64,000 nucleotides of DNA from Myrica gale (Eukaryota; Streptophyta; Magnoliopsida; Fagales; Myricaceae), in the NCBI GenBank assembly GCA_963930655.1, contig OZ005615.1, forward strand, positions 11,178,001 through 11,242,000, given 5' to 3'. Shown in pieces: positions 50,101-59,639 of the stretch. The first letter of the stretch is position 1. Each line of letters starts with the position of its first letter. The notes beneath the pieces are model-generated. The model did not search any database, was not told the origin of the DNA, and worked only from the letters and a program-made list of their open reading frames with translations. Made by a program: the position numbers and the translations under genes.

Positions 50101-51603
50101 CTATACAAACAAAATAAGCACTTGGCAAGACAACCTGAGACATAACAACGCGGTAACTAAAAGATTGTGTTGGAGCTCCATGAAGGAAGACAATTGTTCC
50201 ACGTTGGCTTTTAGCCAATCCTGCAAGGGCAGAACAAACTTATCCAAAATCAAGTTGAAAATTGAAAGAGGAACTAATTTTGCTGCAGAGAAGTTTACCG
50301 GTTTCCCTTACAAACCATCTAAAGTTCCCAGATTTGATGTATTTGCCATATTCCTTTCCCTTGTCTTCGATTCTCTAGAATAGAAAACAAGTAGTAAGTT
50401 ACAATATAGCAACGGGTACCATATGTGTTTGAGACCCTTCAACAAATCACTGAGCTGGTGGAATTATTAACGTTTACAAAAGGTACTAAGATGAAAAATT
50501 GAGCCCGCAGTCCATTTAGATTAATTGATGCACTAACTGAATAACAATACCATATCCCCGCACTATTTTCAGAGTTTATGGAAATAAAAACCAAGAATAG
50601 AAGGCTCACTAACTGTAAATCTAAGTCACGACAAAAAGATATCAGCAGTTCACCCCACCAAATCAAATAGCTCAAGACGGTAAGTTACAAATGTCACAAC
50701 TTACATTCCATCATATACAAGTGAAAACTTGCTAAATTTGGAGTCTCCTTTCCTAAGCAGCTATATATCTGAGAGTAACTGTATACATTTACAGCATTCG
50801 AAAAATTAGCTGTGGAAGTTTGGCAGAACAAAGCGAGAAACCTATGGAATATTGAAGAATTAGTCAGTTTCCATTACTGACTAGTTTAGCCTAAAGGTCG
50901 GGGATTATGTTTGAACTTTAAGTACTTGAGAAATGAATGTTAGAATGTGATGAATTAGCCAACTACAAATTCTTGGAAGAAGAAGACGACAATACTACTA
51001 CTAATAGCAAGTCTATAATCACAAGCGCAATGAACCACTAAACAAGAAAATGAAAGATACCAAACTCATTCTACCCAATACGCCCACTCATTCCCAAGAA
51101 AATAAAGCTTCACAAAATCCTTGACTTCAAGTCTTCAAGAATTTGCGAACTGATAAGAGCTCCAAAATGAGCACATAGCCCCATGAACTCGACTGACTCA
51201 ACAAACAGACCCCCTTAAACTCCATAAGTACATATTATTCACACTAAATAGAATCTTTGAAGCTTACTAGCATCAAGAATCAGGTCGTTGAACTCACATA
51301 AATCATTTGTCCGACATTCCCGTCCTCAGCAGGGCTCTCCGGAAGCTGGATGGCACTGCGGCTTGACGGGTTGTCTGTCACAAAGCCGAAGGGATTAAAA
51401 GCAGGCGTGTTGTTGTCTTTGTCGTTGTCTGTGGCTTGGTTTTGGTCTGCAGCATTGGCTCTGATAGTTGTTCTGATTGTCGGTGTTGTTGCTCTACTTC
51501 TTTTAGTACTGCTGCTCCACAGGCAGTTGGAGTTGGTCTTGGTGTTGAAGGTTTGAGAGAATGGAAGGTTGAGAGAGGAAGAGAGGCCGGGAGCCCAAGT
51601 CAT
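47161..51603 (-). CDS. Plastid-targeted alpha/beta-hydrolase-fold protein (haloalkane dehalogenase-like)
   Basis: Eleven exons: 51603-51298, 50374-50312, 50220-50135, 49794-49701, 49606-49530, 49296-49169, 48558-48483, 47946-47876, 47793-47718, 47425-47282, 47200-47161. The sum is 1161 nt, or 386 aa. The first ~60 residues are rich in Ser, Thr and basic residues, a likely chloroplast transit peptide. The fold shows IVFLHGAPTQSF (oxyanion region), APDWIGFGFSDKP, a nucleophile-elbow region VVQGFLVGSYGL, WGISDKYLPQ with a possible acid, and GAGHMPQEDWPE with the His. Where dehalogenases have QDWGG, this protein has QGFLVG, so the usual Asp/Ser nucleophile is not apparent. Closest by memory to Arabidopsis AT1G52510/AT4G12830; the substrate is unknown. 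It is divergently placed to the FAR1-related gene. Confidence 0.93.
49850..50018. mobile_element. MITE, 169 bp, in an intron of the hydrolase gene
   Basis: Perfect ends GGTGGTGTTTGC and the complement of GCAAACACCACC (with one-base differences inward). TA flanks both sides (49848-49849, 50019-50020). It lies in intron 3 between exons at 50135 and 49794. TIR and length fit Tourist/Harbinger-like MITEs, although the flank supports only TA. Confidence 0.8.
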
Positions 51604-52028
51604 TCTGGGTGCCTGAGGTGGAGAGAGAGAGAGAGAGAGAACTCGAAAGCTAACGTTATAGCACCAGCCACTATCTCCTTATGCATATTCTCGTGGATGA
51701 GGAAACATTGGCAAAGGTACAATTTTGAATATTCTCGTGGACGAGGAATTACAATTTCTTTTCCCAGTCTCTCTTTTATTTCCTTATTCTTTTTTTTTTC
51801 TTTTAAATAATTTTTTTTCTATATTTCTTTAATCCCCTGAAGTTCCATCTAATTCTATAAATGCCCCAAATCATTCCTTTTGACTTCTACAGAGTACATT
51901 CCTCTCACGCAAATTACACTAAACTGCAAGGACCTCAACCCAAAACAGGAAAATTAACGAAGCCAGAGCAGCTTAGGGCAAAACTAACTGTAATACTTTG
52001 ACGCAACGCGTGTACCTCTCCGTCAACG
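51604..52028. promoter_or_regulatory. Shared divergent promoter region, 425 bp
   Basis: Separates the hydrolase start (minus) from the FAR1-related start (plus). It contains a GA run (about 51621-51638), a direct repeat of ATATTCTCGTGGA(T/C)GAGGA (51685-51703, 51729-51747) and a T-rich stretch (51788-51830). No single TATA box is clear. Bidirectional use is inferred from position. Confidence 0.5.
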
Positions 52029-55000
52029 ATGGCCGGCGATAGCACGTTTTCTCCGGCTGAAGATACCTCGTCTCCGCATCCTAACCACGAAATCACCGTA
52101 AGCACCCCACTCACCCCCTCCAATTACGCCCCGCTATTTTTTACCTCAGTGCTTTCTCATGTGAGATTAGTATCTCTCTGCGCAAAATCAATCTGTCCCT
52201 AGATTTCTGCACAGGGCCCTACTTTTAATCCCTTCAAATTTATATGGAAATTGGGACTATCACCCTCGTCCTTAGTTAATGGTTACCTTTTAGCTTTTGA
52301 TTTGATTTTCAAATGCAAGCTCGACAATTAGTTTAATTCACTTGACTGAAGTTCTATATACATATGAGGTGTGTGTGTGTGTGTGTGTGTGTATACTTGT
52401 TGAAATGGTTATTATGACCTGGATTGTTTGGTCTGGTTAAGCAAAGAGCGGTGAGAAAATGATTGTGGAAAGAATTGAAGTTGATAAGTGCCATATAAGC
52501 TGGAAAACATTGAATTTCTTGATAATTCTGTGTACTAGTGTGTTGATTTGCAATCTAGGGTGTGAGGAAGAGAACCAATGTATGGGTCGTAATACTACAT
52601 GATTTTGATGGTGAAAAGTATTGCAGAGTTCAAAAATTATTCATGTTAGATTAGTTGCTGAGATCAGAAGTGGTGCTTACCTCGTTCAGTAAGATTCCAT
52701 AGACAGATACTGGTACATGAATGCTGCTGTATTCCTGAAAACAGAAAAGAAGAGAAAATGAAACAAAAAGTTTTTTGGGTTCATGAATATTAGGATTAGA
52801 AATGATAGACTAAGGATTTTAGAAGATCTTAATATACACATCGAATAGGTGTTGTCATTCCTGACCCAGATGTTTGTAATTTACCAATGATGAGACTATC
52901 TGCGTGTGAATTCAGACGGCCTGTGCATCATGCCTGTTATTTTAATTGTAGCAAGATATTTGTTTGCACATAGCTGTTTAAACGGTGCTGAATCCAGACG
53001 AGTTATACAAAATTGGATTTAAATTGCCACCATTCTGTAGGTTGGAGATGATAACTTAAATTAGCATAACACACAAACCAGATTGCTGTTATTTATCTGT
53101 TTTTGTAGATGTTATCTTTTGAAACAGCAGTAAGTGATGATTTGTTTCTTATACCAGATAGAAGAAGGCTCTCAAAACAGCGAGCAACTGCTTGACCATG
53201 ATGATGACCTTGAGAATGACCATGAAACTGAGCAATTGTTTGAGATTGAAGGCAATGACCATGAAAGCAATGACTATGAGAATGAGTGCGAACAATTGTT
53301 TGAGATCGAAGGCAATGACCTTGAAACAGACAGGGATGATTCAACAATGGTTAATGTTAATGGTCAAAATGGCATATCTGGAAGAAAAGAGTATCCCCCA
53401 CCAGTTGTCGGGATGGAGTTTGAATCATATGATGATGCTTACAATTACTATAATTGCTATGCCAAGGAACTAGGATTTGCTATAAGGGTGAAATCGTCTT
53501 GGACAAAACGCAACAGCAAAGAGAAGCGCGGTGCAGTTCTCTGTTGCAATTGTGAAGGGTTCAAAACAGTTAAAGAAGCAAATAGCCGTAGGAAAGAAAC
53601 TAGAACGGGCTGTCTAGCAATGATAAGGTTGAGGCTAGTGGAATCTAACAGATGGAGAGTTGACGAAGTCAAGCCTGACCACAACCATTCATTTGATCCT
53701 GAAAGAGCACAAAACTCTAAGTCACACAAGAAGATGGTGACTGGGGATAAAAGAAAGGTGGAACCAACTGTTGATGTAGAAGTACGGACAATCAAGTTGT
53801 ATCGCACACCTGTTGTTGATAAAATGGGATATGGAAGCTCACATTCTAATGAAGGAGAAACTAACAACCGTGTTGATCATTCTAGGCGCTTGAAGCTTAA
53901 ACGCGGTGATGCACAAGTCATCTATGATTTCTTCTGTCGGGTTCAGTTAACTGATCCAAATTTTTTCTATGTGATGGATCTCAATGATGAAGGCCATTTG
54001 AGGAATGTGTTTTGGATTGATTCTAGGTCTAGGGCTGCTTACAGTTATTTTGGTGACATAGTTGCATTTGATACAACATGCTTGTCAAACAGTTATGACA
54101 TTCCGCTCTTCACATTCACCGGTGTGAATCACCATGGGCAGTCTGTTCTACTGGGCTGTGGTTTGTTTGCAGATGAGACTCTAGAAACATATATTTGGTT
54201 TTTTAGGGCATGGCTGACATGTTTGTCTGGTCGACCTCCACAAACTATCATAACCAACCAGTACAGCACCATGCAAAGTGCTATTGCAGAGGTGTTCCCC
54301 AGGGCTCACCATCGATATTGTTTACCACATGTCATGCAAAGCATTCTTGAAAATTTGGGAGAGTTGCAGGAATCTGAGGCATTTCAGACACTATTGGGGA
54401 GGACAGTGTATGATTCTATAAAAGTGGATGAATTTGAGATGGCTTGGGAAGATTTGATCCAACAATTTGGTATAAGGGAACATGAGTGGCTTCGAATCCT
54501 GTATGAAGACCGAGAGCATTGGGCTCCAGTGTACTTGAAAGACACATTTTTTGCTGGAATGTCCAACTTCGACAAGGGTGAGTCCATGAGCCCCTTTTTC
54601 GATGGTTATGTGTATCAACAAACTTCTTTGAAAGAATTCTTTTACATGTACGAGTTAGTTCTACAAAAAAAGCATCAGAAAGAAACTCTTGATGATCTTG
54701 AGTCAAGAGACTCAACCCCCATTTTGAGAACAAGTTGCTGCTATGAGTTGCAGCTCTCTAAACTGTATACGAAAGAGATTTTCCTGAAGTTCCAAGGTGA
54801 GGTAGTGATGATGTCCTCTTGTTTTGGCATAACACAAGTTCATGTAAATGGGCCAGTTATAACATATATGGTTAAAGAACGTGAGGGGGAGGAGATGCTG
54901 AGGGATGTCAGGAATTTTGAGGTCATGTATGATAAAGCAGGAGCAGAAGTTCGCTGCATTTGCAGTTGTTTTAACTTCAAAGGCTATCTTTGCCGGCATG

Positions 55001-55275
55001 CATTATGTGTCCTTAACTATAATGGCGTAGAGGAAGTTCCATTTCAGTATATTTTGTCAAGATGGAGGAAGGATTTTAAGCGTCTGTTTGTACCAGATCT
55101 TGGCTGCAACAACGTCGATGTCACAAACCCTGTACAGTGGTTTGATCATTTGTACAGACGAGCCATGCAAGTTGTTGAGGAGGGGATGGTATCCCAAGAT
55201 CATTATATGGTTGCTTGGCAAGCATTTAAAAAGTCTTTGAATAAGGTCCGCCTTGTAGCAGATAAGCATGTGTAA
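52029..55275 (+). CDS. FRS6: FAR1-related (FRS6/FRS8-like) transcription factor
   Basis: A nuclear regulator descended from a Mutator-like transposase; family members act in phytochrome signalling. Two exons, 52029-52097 and 53158-55275, give 728 aa. Order: an acidic N-terminus with two EQLFEIEGND repeats; FAR1 DNA-binding domain (about residues 110-205) with LCCNCEGF, TGCLAMIR and DHNHSF zinc ligands; MULE-type transposase domain (about 290-400) with VAFDTTCLSNSYDIP and TGVNHHGQS; C-terminal SWIM zinc finger CICSCFNFKGYLCRHALCVL. In the transposase domain the second acidic site reads IITNQYS where IITDQ is usual, so an Asp is replaced by Asn. No terminal repeats surround it, as expected of a domesticated gene. 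The symbol follows the inferred synteny with AT1G52520. Confidence 0.93.
52366..52392. repeat. GT microsatellite in intron 1 of the FAR1-related gene
   Basis: About 12 GT dinucleotides in the 1.06-kb intron; a potential polymorphic marker. Confidence 0.9.
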
Positions 55276-55920
55276 ATGACTGTAACACTAATGATAGTAA
55301 TAATAATGTGGATAATTCTTTCATGTGGTAAATCTTCAATATTGAACCTTGATTATCTGAAGGGAAGAGCAATTTTGGGCGGGGTTGGTTTCCAAAAGAC
55401 TGCTTGGTGGAAAGTATCTACCTGCTATTAGTAGATACGAGTTGGCAGATCTATGAATGAAGTAAATGATAATGAGCATAGTTTTTCCCACTGAAATAAG
55501 GAGGAACAGAGGAAGCAAAATGAACGAATGAAAAAAACTAATTTGGGATAATTCTTTTATTATAGATATTTATATCGTGGTAGTCATATGCGTTTTAATT
55601 AACTAATTAATTCATCTGAATTCATTTGACTTTTAATGAGTAAGTTTGAACAAATGTATTTTATTTTCATTGATTACCACCATATGGCATAATTTATTTG
55701 AATTTCAATTACTCCTTGTTGGTTACGAGTATAACTTCATTGTATGTGAAATAGGAAGAATTTGTTAATGAAATCTAAACTAGAGCCTCAATGTGGGGCA
55801 ATGGGCATTTATAGTTTTTTTGGGTTTGCCCATAGTGTCGCAGTGCACCTAAGCTCAGACATGTCCATCTGAACCTAGTCCGGAAAAGGCCGTTCAAGAT
55901 TTCTCTCGTTATTAAAAAAA
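55276..55920. other. 3' flank of the first FAR1-related gene
   Basis: Probable 3' UTR and AT-rich spacer. Nothing further was recognised up to the inverted-repeat element. Confidence 0.45.
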
Positions 55921-56070
55921 TTGAAATTGACAATATGATCACTAGGTTTATACCTCGTTGATGATTTAATCACTAAATTTTATTTTTTTACTATATGGTC
56001 ACTCAGTCCATACCATCGTAATGATCTGGTCCTATCGTCCATGTTCCGTCAATCCATTTAACGGAACCTC

Positions 56071-57340
56071 TGTTGACTTTTGTGCACAATCGAGATTTTG
56101 ATGATTTCAATAAATGACTCAAGTTTATAAAACGGACATCTTCAAAGACAGACGTTTTGATGAAAGAGCCAAAAACTTGAAAAAAGAAGATCAAGAAGAT
56201 GCAAGGAGCTCAAAAGTGAAAATTCAATCCCTTAGGGTATAATCATTGTAACTCTTTATTTCACTTTTGACAAGGCTTATGAATCACACTTACATATCTT
56301 TCAAAATGTGTATAAACTGTTTTACCTTTTGTTTGAAAGATAAAAATATTTTCAAAGATTTCAAAACACTACAAACAAACTCTAAACCCTTTCATATACT
56401 TATGGGAAATAAGTCTTTAAAATTGAGTGTTTAAAAGTGGTAAAAAAATGTGGTTTTAAATGAATCGGACTATGTGCTTAAGTTTAAGAGGTCGACCGGC
56501 TGGTGAAGCGGTCGACTGGACTTCGACCGCTTGGTATAGCGATCGACCGGTTGATTTTAAATAGAGTCGTTGAGCTTCTGACAATATGACCGTTGGGTAA
56601 TAGTAACTTAAAAGCAGTCGACCATCTCGTTTTAACAGACGACTCTCAACGGCTATAAACGACTATTTTTCATATGTGGCTTATAAATACACCTTCATAA
56701 CGTCCAAAATTAATACACAATGACCACATATCATTTAGATCACTTGAGAAATATTTCAAACCTTCATATTCCATATTTCTCATATCATTCACACAAAACA
56801 CATTTTCATATCCTTGTCTTTGTGTGAATAAAGAGATAGAGATTTCCATTTTCATATCCACTCTTTGAGAGAGTTTGATCTTAGTAATTTTTATATCAAG
56901 AGAGGTGATTCCTTTAGTTAGGTTGTTCACTAAAGAAGAAGCTTTGAGAGGGTACATCCCAAGCTTGGTGAGATTGTGAGTGGTGCAACCAAAAAACCAC
57001 TTGGTTGGTTTGAGTGTTGAGCCCGGAAAAAAACGCTTGTACGGTTCTCTAGCACCCGAAAGCTAGAATGTATGCTATTTGAAGAATAGTGAAAAAAACC
57101 TCAAGGCTCGGTGAAGGAGCTTGAGGGGTGGATGTAGGCGGGTTTACCGAACCACCTAAAAATCACGTGTTTACTTCTCTATCCTACTCTTTACTTTTAG
57201 CACGTATTTACACTTATTGCATATTATGTACTTGTGCTAAATTATCAGTTACTTTGCAAACACGTCTTTGGGGTTAAAAGTGAAAAGTTTAGAAAATCAA
57301 TTCACCACCCTCTTGGGTTGCCTTAATCTTAGGACTCACA
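56071..57340 (+). mobile_element. Solo LTR, 1270 bp, copia-like, 5-bp target duplication
   Basis: Starts TGTTGACTTTTG and ends GGACTCACA. The exact ACCTC duplication lies at 56066-56070 and 57341-57345. A TATAAAT box is at 56682-56688 and the 3' end carries CACCCTCTTGGGTTGCC, familiar from Ty1/copia LTRs. It sits inside the left arm of the capture element, and removing it restores the arm's match to the right arm. Around 56490-56550 it has four GTCGA(C/T)-type motifs also seen in the 385-bp MITEs. Confidence 0.92.
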
Positions 57341-57769
57341 ACCTCATGCCATGTCAACATTTTAATACGTAAACGTCACACGTCTTACAGATCGACACGT
57401 CAAATATGATTTTAACAAAACACTGCGTTTTGCCATGTAAATTAAAACCATATATGCTAAACGACACACGGGGTCTATATTCGTTCAAAGGTGGTGATGG
57501 TGGAGTATAACTGAGGATGAACATGTCTTGGGACTTCAGCTAGTGGAGTAGGTGGCAGCGGCAACGGCGGTGAAGTGGAACTATAGTGATGACTTGGTGG
57601 CGGGGCTTCAGTTGTCTGCTCAAGAGCATCACCTCCACATTCAGAGAAAATGTCTCTTGTTCCAAGACTGTCAGGGCCAAGTAGAGCTCACTCGCCAAGG
57701 CCATTTTGATTTCTGTTGGCTGAGAAAAGAAAAATTTTGAGTTCACAAGTCGTGTTGCTCCAAGGATGT

Positions 57770-57975
57770 TTTCTTTTGTATTGAGACTTCCTTTAGGGAT
57801 GGTTTTGTTTTGTATTGAGATTGTCTGCAGACTATCTTCTGTAATCACCTGTGAATCTTGTATTTTGTGAATCTCATTCGGTTGTATTTAGTTACTCATA
57901 GTTTTTTTAGAATATTATTGCACATGTAGTGTTTGTTAGAATGCTTGAGAGAAATGAACAGGTTTGTTAGACATT
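57770..57975. repeat. Inner inverted repeat of the capture element (left arm; partner 58670-58850)
   Basis: Blocks such as TAGAATATTATTGCACATG, AGTGTTTGTTAGAATGC and GAAATGAACAGGTTTGTTAG recur in inverted orientation at 58673-58770, and the outer block TAATCACCTGTGAAT at 58795-58810. They enclose the callose synthase and ankyrin pieces. Confidence 0.88.
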
Positions 57976-57996
57976 ATGAAACAGCTGGCGATAACT

Positions 57997-58215
57997 TGGA
58001 AGAAGCTAGTCCGAAGTTTAGGCTTTTGGGATTCGGTGCGGGGAATTGCTAGAATGTATGATGTTGGGATGGGTATGCTTATTTTTGTCCTAATAGCCAT
58101 GTTATCTTGGTTCCCATTCATTTCCACCTTCCAGTCTCGCCTTCTCGTTAATCAAATATTTAGCCGTGAGCTGGAGATCTCTCTCATCCTTGCTGGAAAC
58201 AAAGCTAATGTTGAA
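57997..58215 (+). pseudogene. Captured C-terminal fragment of a callose synthase (GSL family)
   Basis: The frame from WKKLVRSLGFWDSV through ARMYDVGMGMLIFVLIAM to SWFPFISTF, NQIFSRELEISLILAG matches the last membrane segments and C-terminus of plant 1,3-beta-glucan synthases. The rest of the ~1,900-aa enzyme is absent. It reads in the plus direction and its frame then runs out at a stop at 58246-58248. Confidence 0.85.
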
Positions 58216-58316
58216 ACTAAAAATGTTATGTACCTCACCGACAAGTGAGACTGGATATGTGAGATGGCAAATTTGTACAATAATACCCTTTGTGTATGTA
58301 TTTTTTATATGGACAA

Positions 58317-58445
58317 GAGCATATAGTGGAGCAGCTAGTGGAGAAAATTCCAGCAGAATCCTTGGAAATTAAAGATAATTGTGGTTACACAGCTTTACAT
58401 CACGCAGTTACTCGGGAGAAACATTTGCACCTGATGAAAAATTGA
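58317..58445 (+). pseudogene. Captured ankyrin-repeat fragment (ACD6/PGG-type)
   Basis: The frame EHIVEQLVEKIPAESLEIKD then NCGYTALHHAV has the TALHHA helix-turn core of an ankyrin repeat and the xxLVExxxxExLExKDxxG spacing of plant ankyrin-PGG proteins. A stop TGA follows at 58443-58445. About 40 codons remain. Confidence 0.78.
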
Positions 58446-58884
58446 CATGGTGACTCAGCCCATGATTACTGAGCATTCGACCGAGCATCTAATGTGCGTT
58501 ACAAATTCAGACTTTGACTGAAGCCATTTTGTTATGGAATGTGCCTCTTAGTACAAGAATAACAACAAACAATCATTTACATAACAAATACTTTTTGAAT
58601 ACTAGGCTAAGTAATTGCAGAGCTTTTGAGGATTACTCTTTGAATATTACATAATGTGCTCCTTATACAAGAATGTCTAACAAACCTGCTCATTTCTCTC
58701 TAGCATTCTAACAAACACTACATGTGCAATAATATTCTAAAAAATCTATGAGTAAATAAATACAACTGAATGACCTAAATACAACTAATTCACAGGTGAT
58801 TATAGAAGATAGTCTGTAGGAAGTCTCAATAAAAACAAAATCACTTGCGAGTATAACACTTGTGAAGTTGTTGTGACCAACATC

Positions 58885-59225
58885 CAACTATTCCAGGTTC
58901 TCCATCAAACGCTGTGAGATTCCTTAGAAGGCCTATCGCTGGAGGCAGACCAGCAGTGAGATTTTTCATTCAGGAGAATGATCTTGTTTAGAGTCTTGCC
59001 CATTTTCCCAATGTTGCCTGGTATACAACCCCTAAGATTGTTATTGAAAAAGACCAGCGCTGATACAGGAGAGTTCCCGGGATTCTCTGGGATGCCGGAC
59101 TGAAACCTGTTATAGTTCAGGAAAATGGCATCGAGATCCTTGTCAAAGAGCTGGGAAGGGACAAGACCTTCGAACTCGTTGAATTGAATATCCAAGTTCT
59201 CAAACTTCAGGTTTGGGTCTACAAC
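58885..59225 (-). pseudogene. Captured LRR-extensin (LRX/PEX) fragment
   Basis: Minus-strand text LDIQFNEFEGLVPSQLFDKD, LDAIFLNYNRFQSGIPEN and GNIGKMGKTLNKIILLNE is the diagnostic LRR block of plant leucine-rich repeat extensins. A one-base frameshift follows, after which NLTAGLPPAIGLLRNL continues the repeat. It is opposite in direction to the callose synthase and ankyrin pieces. The extensin half and signal peptide are absent. Confidence 0.88.
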
Positions 59226-59639
59226 CACAACCAACTCTTCATCTTCGTGGCTTGCAGAGCAGATATGAACTTATGTGCATTTCGGCGTGGGTCTACATAA
59301 ATGTCTTTTGGGTTTGGGTTTGTGCATTAAACGGTGAGTTTAGTCTGTGATGTGTGTCGTTTAGCATGGAGGTTCTAATTTCCATGATAAAACACAGCAT
59401 TTTGTTAAACTCATATCTGACATGTTAATCTGTATGATGTGTGGCGCTGACATGTTAAAATGCTGACGTGATATGAGGTTCCGTTAAATGGATTGACAGA
59501 AATATGGACGGCAGGACCAGATCGTCATGAGAGTATGGACTGAGTGAACATATAGTAAAAAAATGAAACTTAGTGATTAAATCATCAGTGATGTATAAAC
59601 CTAGTGACCATATTGTCAATTTTTCTAAAAATACAAAAA

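Larger units (their letters stand above)
55921..59627. mobile_element. Long-TIR Pack-MULE-like element carrying several host gene fragments, 3.7 kb
   Basis: Outer inverted arms: 55921-56070 continuing at 57346-57490 (left) and about 59300-59627 (right). They share TTGACAATATG(A/G)TCACTAGG, GATGATTTAATCACTAA, TCAATCCATTTAACGGAACC and GTCGTTTAGCAT text. The left arm was split later by a solo LTR. Between the arms are pieces of a callose synthase, an ankyrin-repeat protein and an LRR-extensin, plus an inner inverted repeat (about 57770-57975 and 58670-58850). No transposase is present. The end flanks are A-rich (TAAAAAAAT/CTAAAAATA) and the target duplication is not certain, so assignment to MULE rests on long TIRs and gene capture. 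Confidence 0.78.

Noticed and set aside
52029..55275. An active Mutator transposase gene
   Set aside because: It has the FAR1 DNA-binding plus MULE plus SWIM layout of the host FRS family, an Asp-to-Asn change, a clean intron and no flanking TIRs.
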